In this document: positions 40,972-49,593 of the stretch, one piece after another
Layout of the letters: every line of letters begins with the position of its first letter
How positions within the stretch are numbered: position 1 is the stretch's first letter
Source: Rhodococcus sp. ARC_M6
GTDB lineage: Bacteria; Actinomycetota; Actinomycetes; Mycobacteriales; Mycobacteriaceae
DNA: 64,000 nt
Direction of reading: 5' to 3'
NCBI RefSeq assembly: GCF_022810305.1
Contig: NZ_JALGQH010000007.1
Coordinates: 62,001-126,000, forward strand
The notes under the pieces: generated by a model
Told to the model about the DNA's origin: nothing
The model's input: the letters and a program-made list of their open reading frames with translations, nothing else
Databases searched by the model: none
Position numbers and translations under genes: made by a program

Positions 40972-42162
40972 GTGGCGAAGGCGAAGTTCGAGCGGACGAA
41001 GCCGCACGTGAACATCGGCACCATCGGTCACGTCGACCACGGCAAGACCACGACGACGGCGGCCATCACCAAGGTGCTTGCGGATGCTTTCCCCGACCTG
41101 AACGAGGCTTCGGCCTTCGATCAGATCGATAAGGCACCCGAGGAAAAGGCTCGTGGCATCACGATCAACATCTCGCATGTTGAGTACCAGACGGAAAAGC
41201 GCCACTACGCGCACGTCGATGCACCGGGTCACGCCGACTACATCAAGAACATGATCACCGGCGCAGCTCAGATGGACGGCGCTATCCTCGTCGTCGCAGC
41301 TACCGATGGCCCGATGCCCCAGACGCGCGAGCATGTCCTGCTCGCTCGCCAGGTTGGCGTTCCGTACATCCTCGTCGCCCTGAACAAGGCCGACATGGTT
41401 GACGACGAAGAGATCCTCGAGCTCGTCGAGATGGAGGTCCGCGAACTGCTGGCCGCTCAGGAATTCGACGAGGACGCCCCGGTCATCCCGATCTCGGCAC
41501 TCAAGGCACTCGAGGGCGACCCGAAGTGGACCCAGTCCATCCTCGACCTCATGGCTGCTGTCGACGAGTCCATCCCGACTCCGGTTCGTGAGACCGAGAA
41601 GCCCTTCCTCATGCCTGTCGAGGATGTCTTCACGATCACCGGCCGTGGCACCGTTGTCACCGGTCGTATCGAGCGTGGCGTTGTCAACGTGAACGAGGAG
41701 GTGGAGATCGTCGGCATCAAGGAGACCTCCACCAAGACCACCGTCACGGGCATCGAAATGTTCCGCAAGCTGCTCGACTCGGGCCAGGCCGGCGACAACG
41801 TCGGACTGCTCGTTCGTGGCATCAAGCGCGAAGATGTCGAGCGTGGACAGGTTGTTGTCAAGCCGGGCACCACGACTCCCCACACGGAGTTCGAAGGCCA
41901 GGCATACATCCTGTCGAAGGACGAGGGCGGCCGCCACACCCCGTTCTTCAACAACTACCGCCCGCAGTTCTACTTCCGTACCACGGACGTTACGGGCGTC
42001 GTGACGCTGCCTGAGGGCACCGAGATGGTCATGCCCGGTGACAACACCGAGATGTCCGTCAAGCTCATCCAGCCTGTCGCCATGGACGAGGGCCTGCGCT
42101 TCGCAATTCGCGAAGGCGGCCGTACGGTCGGCGCCGGCAAGGTTGCCAAGATCATCAAGTGA
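40972..42162 (+). CDS. tuf: Elongation factor Tu
   Basis: The GTG at 40972 follows CCAGGAGGAC. The 396-residue product carries [31 protein letters not shown] and [15 protein letters not shown], all standard for EF-Tu. It delivers aminoacyl-tRNA to the ribosome as a GTP complex. It lies 133 bases after fusA and is followed by a strong terminator that closes the str operon. Confidence 0.98.
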   Translation: MAKAKFERTKPHVNIGTIGHVDHGKTTTTAAITKVLADAFPDLNEASAFDQIDKAPEEKARGITINISHVEYQTEKRHYAHVDAPGHADYIKNMITGAAQMDGAILVVAATDGPMPQTREHVLLARQVGVPYILVALNKADMVDDEEILELVEMEVRELLAAQEFDEDAPVIPISALKALEGDPKWTQSILDLMAAVDESIPTPVRETEKPFLMPVEDVFTITGRGTVVTGRIERGVVNVNEEVEIVGIKETSTKTTVTGIEMFRKLLDSGQAGDNVGLLVRGIKREDVERGQVVVKPGTTTPHTEFEGQAYILSKDEGGRHTPFFNNYRPQFYFRTTDVTGVVTLPEGTEMVMPGDNTEMSVKLIQPVAMDEGLRFAIREGGRTVGAGKVAKIIK

Positions 42163-42195
42163 GACTCTTGTCTTGCTAGTTGATTCATAGCTGCA

Positions 42196-42237
42196 AAGAA
42201 AGGCGCTCATTCCCTTCGGGGAGTGAGCGCCTTTCTT
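42196..42237. terminator. Terminator with UUCG loop after tuf
   Basis: A 19-base-pair stem (42196-42214 with 42219-42237, one G-U pair) is closed by TTCG, a very stable tetraloop, and has A-rich and T-rich ends. It lies between tuf and the convergent AmaP gene and can act on both strands. Confidence 0.93.
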
Positions 42238-42279
42238 GTGTGTCGGAGACCTAGCGGAAGATCAATCCGCACAGCGTCA

Positions 42280-42843
42280 CTACTGCACAGCGTCGACGCG
42301 ATCGAGGTGGAGAAGAACCTGCACGGCAATGTCCGAACCGTCGAGATTGCGGCGTGCCGAAGCCGCGATGTGCTCGGCGCGGGCGGTGAAGTCCACGACG
42401 TCGATGCCAGGATCCGCGGTGACGACGATGGACAGCGTCGGGAGTCCACGGTCGACGGTGGCTCGACTCTTGGTGTTCCGAACGCCGGGTAGTTGTCCGA
42501 GTTCGGAGGCAACTCCGGATGCGACGGGCCCGAGATCAACACTGACGTCGGTGCCGGATTCGGCGTGCTGGAGTTCTACGGCGCGGGTGCGGCGTCGCCC
42601 AAGATTCAGGGACAGCAGTCCGAGTCCGACAACAACGCAGACGACAAATGTTCCGGTGAGGACCCAATGCCACCAGTCCTCTTCGGGAATTCCGAGGAGT
42701 CTGGGCCGGTCCAGACGCGAGACCCACGTACGGATCAATTTCACGCCGGCATCCCAGGCAATGATGTAGCCGCCTGCTGCGAGGAGTGCCACGCCGATGA
42801 CGAGCACGATTATTCGATCGAGTCCTGCTATGTAGCGGTTCAC
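42280..42843 (-). CDS. amaP: Alkaline shock response membrane anchor protein AmaP
   Basis: The 187-residue protein has two membrane helices (about residues 8-30 and 62-82) separated by a Trp-rich loop (PEEDWWHWVLTGTF). A soluble Asp23-like C-terminal region follows. This is the AmaP architecture, which tethers Asp23 to the membrane in Gram-positive bacteria. It is the last gene of the leftward Asp23 cluster and overlaps its upstream neighbour by four bases. Confidence 0.82.
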   Translation of the reverse strand: MNRYIAGLDRIIVLVIGVALLAAGGYIIAWDAGVKLIRTWVSRLDRPRLLGIPEEDWWHWVLTGTFVVCVVVGLGLLSLNLGRRRTRAVELQHAESGTDVSVDLGPVASGVASELGQLPGVRNTKSRATVDRGLPTLSIVVTADPGIDVVDFTARAEHIAASARRNLDGSDIAVQVLLHLDRVDAVQ

Positions 42844-43817
42844 GATTCGACCTTCGGGGTAGCGACCATTTCTCGGGTGAGCACAGCCCGGGCGAGAACA
42901 GTCAGTTGCACCGGCCGTTGCAGGATGTCGAGGTGCGGTTGAACAGCGGCTTCGACGGCGGTGATCAGCGCGTCGTGATCGCCGCCGGCGGTATCGACGT
43001 GGATCTTTGCGTGCTTGCGGTCGACGGTGGTGCGGGCGCGTAGAACTCCGGGGACCGAGGCAGCGTGCCCGCTACAGAGGCGGGCGATGTCGGTGGGACG
43101 CATCCATACCGTCGATGCTGCCGGGTTGCCCAGTGCTACATGGGTTTTCGCGCGAGGTTTGACGGCGGTGACGACCAGGACGACCCCGGCGACCACGGCA
43201 GCGATCGCCGTGGGCAGCAGCCACGGTTCCCAGTGCAGTCGTGATGCCCATTCGACAGAATTCTGGATCCAGGGCGCGGATTCGAAAGTGCCTCGGTTGA
43301 TGAACCATTCACGGGAGACGACGAAAGCAAGGGCGAGTAGGCCGAAGGCGACAACAACTGCCGATATCGCTGCGGCCGGTGCGGCGGATGGCACACGAGG
43401 CGGAATCCACTGTGAAACCTGTTCGGTATCAGCATCTTCGGTGCTTACCGGTGTTGATTCTTCCGGCGGGCAGGTAGCCGCGATCATGACGTTCATGTCC
43501 GTCAGTGGGTACCCGGTGAGGGATTCGACGCTGCGGCCGACTTCGTCGCGGACGCGTCCGGTCAGATCTACAACGGAGCACGGCCAGGTGACGGCAATGA
43601 AGAGGTTGACGGCTATGGCGTCGGCGCCCATTGCGATATCGGCTCGGGGGAGGTCCCGTCCGGTCAGCCTGGTGAGTCCACCGGTTTGGCGAACTACGCC
43701 GGGAACGTTGACCGCTGCTGCTGTCGCGATCTTGGACATCGCGCGGTCCTTGATGACAAGCGAGCCGCGTTCGCCGGGATCCGGTTGTGCCGTACTCGAA
43801 TTCGAGCGCTCAGCCAC
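42840..43817 (-). CDS. Asp23-like protein with DUF6286-type membrane region
   Basis: The N-terminal part (SLVIKDRAMSKIATAAAVNV) is a short Asp23-like domain. Two membrane helices follow at roughly residues 155-175 and 205-228, then a second conserved alpha/beta domain (RTTVDRKHAKIHVDTAGGDH). The start is uncertain: GTG codons at 43817 and 43823 both overlap the end of the small upstream gene and have no clear ribosome site. About 325 residues result. It likely works with the neighbouring Asp23 proteins at the membrane. Confidence 0.75.
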   Translation of the reverse strand: MAERSNSSTAQPDPGERGSLVIKDRAMSKIATAAAVNVPGVVRQTGGLTRLTGRDLPRADIAMGADAIAVNLFIAVTWPCSVVDLTGRVRDEVGRSVESLTGYPLTDMNVMIAATCPPEESTPVSTEDADTEQVSQWIPPRVPSAAPAAAISAVVVAFGLLALAFVVSREWFINRGTFESAPWIQNSVEWASRLHWEPWLLPTAIAAVVAGVVLVVTAVKPRAKTHVALGNPAASTVWMRPTDIARLCSGHAASVPGVLRARTTVDRKHAKIHVDTAGGDHDALITAVEAAVQPHLDILQRPVQLTVLARAVLTREMVATPKVES

Positions 43818-43989
43818 GGCCACGGCTTCGGAGGATGGCACCCAGGTCGAGGTGTCCGTCGCGGTGTGCGCCGATGGCCATGCCCGCAGCGCCGAGGAGT
43901 ACAGCGAAGACGAATCCACTGAATCCGCCCAGAATGCCGGCGAGTGCGAGGAGCAGACCGACCAGCAGTCCGACTGTAGTGCTGTTCAC
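43810..43989 (-). CDS. Small DUF2273-like membrane protein
   Basis: The GTG at 43989 follows AAAGGAAC and gives 59 residues (VNSTTVGLLVGLLLALAGIL and onwards). Two closely spaced hydrophobic segments are followed by a His/Asp/Gly-rich basic tail. The size and position between Asp23 genes fit DUF2273. A longer in-frame extension exists only because the upstream gene contains a hexanucleotide repeat. Confidence 0.75.
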   Translation of the reverse strand: MNSTTVGLLVGLLLALAGILGGFSGFVFAVLLGAAGMAIGAHRDGHLDLGAILRSRGRG

Positions 43990-43990
43990 G

Positions 43991-44335
43991 TCAGTTCCTT
44001 TCTTCGAAAATTTCAGCAGAATCACCATCACCATCACCATCACCATCGACGACGACGTCGCCGACAGTGATGGTGATCGGTACGTCGACTACCTGCCCGA
44101 CCGCCTGTCTGACCTGCTCGGCGACAGTCAGTACGTTGGCGGGGTATTTCACGGAAATGTGTACGGCACAGGATGTTTCGTCCAGTACGACACCGGTGAT
44201 GCGTTTGCCCGGTAGGTAGGTTCCGACTTCGCCGAACTGGCCACCGTGCAGTTCGGCGACACCGGGAACGGAGAGCGCGGTGTCGGCGACAGTCTGGGCA
44301 GCACCATCTGTGGAGGCAGGGCCGGTATCGGTCAT
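43991..44335 (-). CDS. Short Asp23/Gls24-like protein with Asp-Gly repeat tail
   Basis: The ATG at 44335 overlaps the stop of the first Asp23 gene; the product has 114 residues. The core (VADTALSVPGVAELHGGQFG, then CAVHISVKYPANVLTVAEQV) is an Asp23-type fold. The C-terminus contains DGDGDGDGD, encoded by a six-base microsatellite, followed by SAEIFEERN. Length changes in the repeat would alter the acidic tail in two-residue steps while keeping the frame. Confidence 0.78.
   Translation of the reverse strand: MTDTGPASTDGAAQTVADTALSVPGVAELHGGQFGEVGTYLPGKRITGVVLDETSCAVHISVKYPANVLTVAEQVRQAVGQVVDVPITITVGDVVVDGDGDGDGDSAEIFEERN
44021..44047. repeat. Hexanucleotide microsatellite (ATCACC)x4.5
   Basis: Twenty-seven bases consist of four and a half perfect copies of ATCACC. 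On the minus strand they encode alternating Asp and Gly near the end of the short Asp23-like protein. No other simple repeat of this length was noticed in the window. Confidence 0.95.
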
Positions 44336-44796
44336 TGAACCCTCGGCTTGGCTTCCGGCTCGATGGTCGGGTTCTCGGATTCACCGAAGAGCATGACGTC
44401 GAAGACGGTGATGTTGACTTCGGTGACTTCGAGACCGGTCATCCGTTCTACTGCTGCGATGACGTTGCGACGGATACCGAGCGCCAACTCGTGCAGGGCG
44501 ACTCCGTACTCGGCGACGATCCCGATGTCGATGGCGGCCTGCTTCTCGCCGACCTCGACGGCTACACCCTGGGCGTGGTTGACCCGGGCTCCCGGGATTC
44601 GGTCGCGAAGTGCGCCGACGGCCCGGGCGGTACCGCCACCGACGTCGTAGACGCCGTTGATTTCACGGGTGGCGATGCCGGCAATTTTTGCGACGACGGC
44701 GTCGGCGATGATCGTCTTGCCTTGAGTGCTGTGGAGATCGGCAGGCCCCTGGGCGCCGAATTGGACGCTGTTCTTTTCACTGGAATCGCTGGTCAT
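44332..44796 (-). CDS. Asp23/Gls24 family envelope stress response protein
   Basis: The 154-residue product carries the full Asp23 domain (KTIIADAVVAKIAGIATREI, GVYDVGGG, VGEKQAAIDIGIVAEYGVAL, VTEVNITVFDVML). The ribosome site AGGGAG precedes the ATG. It is the first gene of a five-gene leftward cluster (Asp23, short Asp23, DUF2273, Asp23 with membrane helices, AmaP). The family is linked to cell-envelope stress in Staphylococcus. A role in rhodococcal cell-wall stress is inferred. Confidence 0.87.
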   Translation of the reverse strand: MTSDSSEKNSVQFGAQGPADLHSTQGKTIIADAVVAKIAGIATREINGVYDVGGGTARAVGALRDRIPGARVNHAQGVAVEVGEKQAAIDIGIVAEYGVALHELALGIRRNVIAAVERMTGLEVTEVNITVFDVMLFGESENPTIEPEAKPRVQ

Positions 44797-44980
44797 ACGG
44801 GGCTCCCTGTTCGAGTTTCAGTGTGTGCGTCTCGTCTCCTGTCAACTGTAGTGACTTCTGTTATCGACGCGCGGTGCACCACGCCTACGTCCGTATTTGG
44901 TATGACAGAGTCTTGAGTATCAAGTGTCGACGCTCATAGTGTGCGTCGGAAGTGACGTAGGACAGACAGGTTGGTGTGTG

Positions 44981-46159
44981 GTGGCTCGGATTGTGATCGT
45001 GGGCGCGGGTTTGTCGGGGCTTCGGACCGCGGAGGAGCTACGCCGCGCAGGTTTTGACGGCGAGATCGTGCTGGCCGGGGGTGAGACTCATCTTCCGTAC
45101 GACCGGCCGCCGCTGTCCAAGGAAGTGATTCGTGGGGACAAGGACGAGACCACATTGCGTCCGGCAGAGTTCTTCACGGAGAACAAGATCGACTTGAAGT
45201 TGGGTTCGCCGGCTCTGTCCGTGAACACGGCAGCGAAGACGGTTGCCTTTGCCGACGGGTCCGAACTCCCGTACGACGAGTTGGTCATCGCGACCGGGCT
45301 GACACCTCGTCGGATCAGCGGTCTGCCTGACTTGTCGGGTGTCCACGTACTCCGCTCGATCGAGGAAGCGTTGGCGTTGCGCGCTGATCTTGCGCCGGGC
45401 AAGCGTGCGTTGATCGTCGGCGCCGGGTTCATCGGTTGCGAATTGGCGTCGAGCATGAAGTCGCACGGCGTCGAGGTGACACTGCTCGAGCCGCAGCCCA
45501 CTCCGCTCGCGTCGGTGCTGGGTACAACGGTGGGCGCTCTCGTCGAGCGCCTGCATCGAGCCGAAGGAATTGATGTTCGAGTCGGCGTCGGTCTGAAGAC
45601 GCTCTCCGGTGACGGAGCCGTCGACACTGCTGTTCTTGCAGACGGTTCCGAGATTGCCGTCGACGTGGTGGCCATCGGGGTGGGTTCGCTGCCGGTGACG
45701 GATTGGCTTGTCGATTCGGGTATCGAACTCGACAACGGAGTCCTCTGTGACGCGGTTGGCCGCACGAGCGCCGATCACGTGTGGGCAGTAGGCGACGTGG
45801 CGGCTTGGACCATCGGGGAGCGGCGTAAGCGCGTTGAGCACTGGAGCAATGCGGGCGATCAGGCGAAGGTCCTCGCCGGTGCGTTGACCGGGACCGGTGA
45901 CCCGAATGCGGCCGCGCAGGTTCCGTACTTCTGGAGCGATCAGTACGACGTGAAGATTCAGGCGCTGGGGACGGTGGCCCCTACCGATCAGGTTCACATC
46001 ATCAAGGATGACGGGAAGAAGTTCGTCGCCTACTACGAGCGCGACGGACTGCTGGCAGCCGTGGTCGGTTGTGGCAGCGCCGGGGCCGTGATGAAGATGC
46101 GGATGAAGATCGCCGCGGGTACACCCATCGCCGACGTGTTGGAGTCCACACCGGCGTGA
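44981..46159 (+). CDS. Ferredoxin reductase-type FAD/NAD(P) oxidoreductase
   Basis: The GTG at 44981 (or 44978) gives about 392 residues; an upstream TTG-type extension is unlikely. It shows the FAD motif IVIVGAGLSGLRTAEELRRA, the NAD motif ALIVGAGFIGCELASS and the second FAD site WAVGDVAAW. A C-terminal reductase domain follows (VPYFWSDQYDVKIQALG). This is the putidaredoxin/ThcD-type reductase family that passes electrons from NAD(P)H to a ferredoxin, often for P450s. A similar gene sits near the mycofactocin locus in M. tuberculosis (from memory). Confidence 0.87.
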   Translation: MARIVIVGAGLSGLRTAEELRRAGFDGEIVLAGGETHLPYDRPPLSKEVIRGDKDETTLRPAEFFTENKIDLKLGSPALSVNTAAKTVAFADGSELPYDELVIATGLTPRRISGLPDLSGVHVLRSIEEALALRADLAPGKRALIVGAGFIGCELASSMKSHGVEVTLLEPQPTPLASVLGTTVGALVERLHRAEGIDVRVGVGLKTLSGDGAVDTAVLADGSEIAVDVVAIGVGSLPVTDWLVDSGIELDNGVLCDAVGRTSADHVWAVGDVAAWTIGERRKRVEHWSNAGDQAKVLAGALTGTGDPNAAAQVPYFWSDQYDVKIQALGTVAPTDQVHIIKDDGKKFVAYYERDGLLAAVVGCGSAGAVMKMRMKIAAGTPIADVLESTPA

Positions 46160-46201
46160 GCTGATGAGGCTCGGTCCGGTTCGGGACGCTAGATTTGTTC
46201 G

Positions 46202-46969
46202 GTGATCGTTGCGCTCATCGACTCGGGACTTGGTCTGCTCCCGACTTCTGCCTGGCTACGACGCCTGCGTCCCGAACTGGATCTCGTGCTTTCCTTGGAT
46301 CCCGACGGTGCGCCGTGGGGACCCAAGCCGGCGGAGTGGGTGATCGAGCGAGTTCTGGGCACCACGCAGCGAAGCCTGGATCGAGGTGCGCAGGTCATCG
46401 TCCTGCCGTGCAATACGGCAAGTGTGACGGCGCTGGACCATGTCCGTGAGCTCGTCGGGCCGGGCATTCCGGTTATCGGTACCGTCCCGGCCATCAAGCC
46501 TGCCGCGGCTGCGTGTGATTCGGTGGCGATCTGGGCTACTGCTGCGACGACGGCCAGTCGGTACCAGGCAGATCTGATCGCCCAATTCGCCGACGGCAGC
46601 GACGTGGTCGGGGTGGCATGTCACGGCTTGGCCGACGCCATAGACCGTGGTGACCGGGCGGCTGCCTTGGCGGCAATCGCGTCGGCCGCTGCGCGTACGC
46701 CGGATGCCGTGCAAGGGGTTGTGCTGGGATGCACTCACTATCCGTTACTGAGGGATGAGATCGTTGCGGCTCTGCCGGCCGGAGTGCAGTTGTTCGACAG
46801 CGCGGAGGCCGTCGCGCGGCAGACACTGCGTCGTATCGATGCTCTCGAGATCGAAATTCCTGCAGGCTCAGGCAAGGTCGAGGTGTTGGTGAGCGGCCGG
46901 CCGGGCAGCCTTCCGCCCAGCGCCGAAGCTTTCGACGCTGGACGGATTCTGGGCGCGATCAGAGCCTGA
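46202..46969 (+). CDS. Aspartate/glutamate racemase family protein, MurI-like
   Basis: The 255-residue protein starts with GTG at 46202. It has both catalytic cysteines of the family (VLPCNTASVTAL and VLGCTHYPLLRDEIV). The N-terminal DSGLGLL replaces the canonical DSGVGGL of glutamate racemase. It could be a second glutamate racemase or another amino-acid racemase. It stands alone between the reductase and a convergent membrane protein gene. Confidence 0.78.
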   Translation: MIVALIDSGLGLLPTSAWLRRLRPELDLVLSLDPDGAPWGPKPAEWVIERVLGTTQRSLDRGAQVIVLPCNTASVTALDHVRELVGPGIPVIGTVPAIKPAAAACDSVAIWATAATTASRYQADLIAQFADGSDVVGVACHGLADAIDRGDRAAALAAIASAAARTPDAVQGVVLGCTHYPLLRDEIVAALPAGVQLFDSAEAVARQTLRRIDALEIEIPAGSGKVEVLVSGRPGSLPPSAEAFDAGRILGAIRA

Positions 46970-46981
46970 CTCTCCAGTTTT

Positions 46982-47347
46982 CTAGTGGGCGGCCACTCCG
47001 TGATCGCCGTGGTGCATTCTCGCGCTCATTACTGGCATCGCGCTCGCCGCCACCACGACGGTCAGCACACCAACGATCCAGGCAGTCCAGGATGCGCCTC
47101 CGAGGGCGTGGAAGTTCATGACCCAGGGGGAGATGAACATCAGTAGCCCGAAGACACCCATCGCGTAGTCGGCTACGGCCATGTCCGGTCGTGCCATGTG
47201 TGCCAGGCCGGCGAGTGCTACGAGTACACCCAGGACGACCAGTGACCACATTGCCTTGTCGGTGGTGACGAGCCACAGGGGTGACAGTGCGGCAAAGACA
47301 CCGAGTGCGACGGCTACGGCATCCTGCATTCGATTCCACGACTTCAT
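46982..47347 (-). CDS. SPW repeat membrane protein
   Basis: The ATG at 47347 follows CGAGGAGG, giving 121 residues; the frame is open about 22 codons further but without a ribosome site. Four membrane helices carry the two SPW-type motifs (LSPLWLVT and ISPWVMNFH). A His-rich tail (MHHGDHGVAAH) ends the protein. Its function is unknown. The gene is convergent with the racemase-like gene. Confidence 0.83.
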   Translation of the reverse strand: MKSWNRMQDAVAVALGVFAALSPLWLVTTDKAMWSLVVLGVLVALAGLAHMARPDMAVADYAMGVFGLLMFISPWVMNFHALGGASWTAWIVGVLTVVVAASAMPVMSARMHHGDHGVAAH

Positions 47348-47548
47348 GGCGAAACCTCCTCGAACGAAGATTGTGTCACTCTCGAGTACACGCTTGTCTG
47401 AGTCCGAGTTCAACTCTGCGCCAATTGCATTCGGGTTGCAGTTGTCCGTCTGCCGGGCGCTTTTGTATCAAGATTTGTGACCATGTGCGCGAGCGTCGAT
47501 TAAGCCGTGCAACAGTGGCGCCGCTGTGAATTGTGAGATGGTGTCGGC

Positions 47549-48292
47549 ATGGGTGATCCGGGTGCGCGCGATGTCTGTGACGCGTTGGCTGAACTTGCGA
47601 ACAGTGATGACGCAGTCCACCTCCAGCGGTTCTTCAAAACCGGGCCGGGGGAGTACGGCGCGGGCGATGTATTTATCGGCGTTCGGGTGCCCAAGACGCG
47701 GACTGTCGTGAAGAATTTTGCCGATCTTGAGTTGCCGGAAGTTCGTCTGTTGCTTGGCAGTGAGGTCCATGAGCACCGATTGGCCGGCCTGTTGATTCTC
47801 GTGACGCAGTTCGAAAAGGCGAGCAAACCGCGAACCTTCGACGACGCGACCCGACGGAAGATCGCTGACTTCTACCTCGACGCCGTGGAACGTGGCCGGG
47901 TGAACAATTGGGACCTGGTGGATTCGTCGGCCGGTCAGATCCTGGGCGGATGGTTGTTCGATCGTGATCGGAGTCCGATATTCGAGCTCTCGGCATCAGG
48001 TGACCTGTGGCGTCGCCGCGTGGCACTGCTCAGCACGTACGGATTCATCACGAGAGGCGACGCCACGACGACGCTCGAACTCGCAGAATCAGTTCTCGGC
48101 GATCGACGCGATCTGACGCAGAAGGCGATGGGTTGGATGCTGCGTGAGGTAGGCAAACGCGTCGACCGGGATTTGCTGACCGGGTTTCTGGAGCTCAATG
48201 CCGCCCAGATGGGTCGCACTGCCTTGAGTTATGCGTGTGAGCATCTGAGCGCAGTCGAGCGAGCTCATTTTCGGACGCTCCGACCTGAGTGA
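47549..48292 (+). CDS. DNA alkylation repair protein, AlkD-like
   Basis: The 247-residue protein begins with an ATG at 47549. The segment RFFKTGPGEYGAGDVFIGVR and the run of HEAT-like helical repeats are those of AlkC/AlkD-type glycosylases. Conserved Trp/Asp residues occur in the helical repeats (VNNWDLVDSSAGQILGGWL and RRRVALLSTY). AlkD removes N3- and N7-alkylpurines without flipping the base. No regulator is adjacent. Confidence 0.85.
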   Translation: MGDPGARDVCDALAELANSDDAVHLQRFFKTGPGEYGAGDVFIGVRVPKTRTVVKNFADLELPEVRLLLGSEVHEHRLAGLLILVTQFEKASKPRTFDDATRRKIADFYLDAVERGRVNNWDLVDSSAGQILGGWLFDRDRSPIFELSASGDLWRRRVALLSTYGFITRGDATTTLELAESVLGDRRDLTQKAMGWMLREVGKRVDRDLLTGFLELNAAQMGRTALSYACEHLSAVERAHFRTLRPE

Positions 48293-48327
48293 ACTTTTGC
48301 CGTGACGGACTGTGACACTATCGATCG

Positions 48328-49593
48328 ATGCCCGCTTCTTCTGCTCGATTGACGACTGTCACCACGATCGTGTCGTTGCTTGCGGCAAGTTTCCTGGCCT
48401 TGGCGTATCTGGTGTACGTCGTTCGAGCAGTCGAGCCGGTTGATTTTCTCGTCTACCGATACGCCGCAGATTTGTTTGCGAGCGGCGGCGATGTGTACGC
48501 GGGAAACCTGTTCGGTCCGATGATCGCACCGGAGGGGATGCCTTTCACCTACACTCCATTTGCGGTGCTGTTGTTATGGCCCACAGTGCTTTTCGGCTGG
48601 TGGACGGCGTACCTACTGTGGTCGCTGGTGTGCATTCTGGTGGTGGCGTGGACGGTGTGGCGGTTCACTCCGAAGTCGATCAGGTTGCGGCCGTTGGTGA
48701 TGGCATTGATTCTGCTCGGTGTATCGGTGACACCGACTGTCAGCGCACATATTTCGTTCGGTCAGGTCAATCTGCTGTTGATGGCGCTGGTGTTGGTAGA
48801 CATCACCCGACGCGAAAATTCGTGGCTCGGCCGGCACTTTCCGCGTGGCCTTCTGATCGGCATTGCGACCGCCGTCAAGCTGACGCCCGGACTGTTCATC
48901 GTCTATTTTCTCGTGACGAAACAATGGCGTCTGGCGATCTGGAGTTCGGTGGGGGCGGCCGCGGTCACCCTTGCTGCTGCGCTGGTTGATCCGACATTGA
49001 GCCGAACATTTTGGACTGACGTCGTGTGGAATCTCAGTGATCGGGTGGACCTGACCGGCGAAGCGATCGCCAGTTCGGGTAACGGTTCACTTCAAGGAAC
49101 TCTGGCGGCAATGGGTTCGTGGACGGACCCATTGGTCATGCCGATCATTGCAATTGTGGGTGTGCTGGCGCTGTGGATCGCGCGGCGAATTTATCTCGAG
49201 GGCCGGCTCGTCGACGCAGCCTTGGTGATCGGGTTGAGTGCGCCGATACTGTCCCCGATCAGCTGGATTCACCACTGGGTGTACCTGATTCCGGCGGCGA
49301 TCACGATCTTGTTCAGGATTCGGTCGCGTCGGGGCGTCGCGGCATTTGTTGCGGCGCTTGCGGTGATCTACTGCGGCCCGAGTATGGGGGCGCAGTTGAT
49401 GGAAGGTTCGCCGCTACTGTTCCCGATCGGCGTGATCCTCCGGGAGGGGTTCATCGTCGTCAGCGTGGCGGCGATAGTCGTGCTGTTGCGCATGCAACCC
49501 GGAACGCGGCCCCGAAACAGTTCGGCCCCCGATTCCGTGGGGAATCAGGGGCCGAACTGTGCCGAAGAATCTTCGGTCAGAACTCGATCTTGA
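48328..49593 (+). CDS. GT87-type polyprenol-phosphate mannosyltransferase-like membrane protein
   Basis: The ATG at 48328 gives 421 residues. About ten membrane helices are seen, with the first periplasmic loop carrying VDFLVYRYAADLFASGGDVY, the acidic motif region of GT-C enzymes, and later IATAVKLTPGLFIVYFLV. This resembles actinobacterial alpha-mannosyltransferases of the PimE/DUF2029 group that build PIMs and lipomannan. The last 20 or so codons contain a perfect terminator-like hairpin, so the reading frame ends inside the terminator. Confidence 0.83.
   Translation: MPASSARLTTVTTIVSLLAASFLALAYLVYVVRAVEPVDFLVYRYAADLFASGGDVYAGNLFGPMIAPEGMPFTYTPFAVLLLWPTVLFGWWTAYLLWSLVCILVVAWTVWRFTPKSIRLRPLVMALILLGVSVTPTVSAHISFGQVNLLLMALVLVDITRRENSWLGRHFPRGLLIGIATAVKLTPGLFIVYFLVTKQWRLAIWSSVGAAAVTLAAALVDPTLSRTFWTDVVWNLSDRVDLTGEAIASSGNGSLQGTLAAMGSWTDPLVMPIIAIVGVLALWIARRIYLEGRLVDAALVIGLSAPILSPISWIHHWVYLIPAAITILFRIRSRRGVAAFVAALAVIYCGPSMGAQLMEGSPLLFPIGVILREGFIVVSVAAIVVLLRMQPGTRPRNSSAPDSVGNQGPNCAEESSVRTRS
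49517..49560. terminator. Bidirectional hairpin inside the 3' end of the mannosyltransferase frame
   Basis: A 13-base stem (49517-49529 with 49548-49560) continues, after one mismatch, into a six-base stem (49531-49536 with 49541-49546) closed by GTGG. It lies between two convergent genes whose coding ends overlap by 17 bases (49577-49593). The hairpin is in the coding sequence of the GT87-type gene. Confidence 0.8.

Noticed and set aside
38601-41024. An 807-codon minus-strand frame over fusA
   Set aside because: It mirrors the biased codons of fusA and has no domain or ribosome site of its own.
43810-44046. N-terminal extension MVMVMVMV of the DUF2273 protein
   Set aside because: It is produced by reading the hexanucleotide repeat in another frame; the GTG at 43989 has a proper ribosome site.
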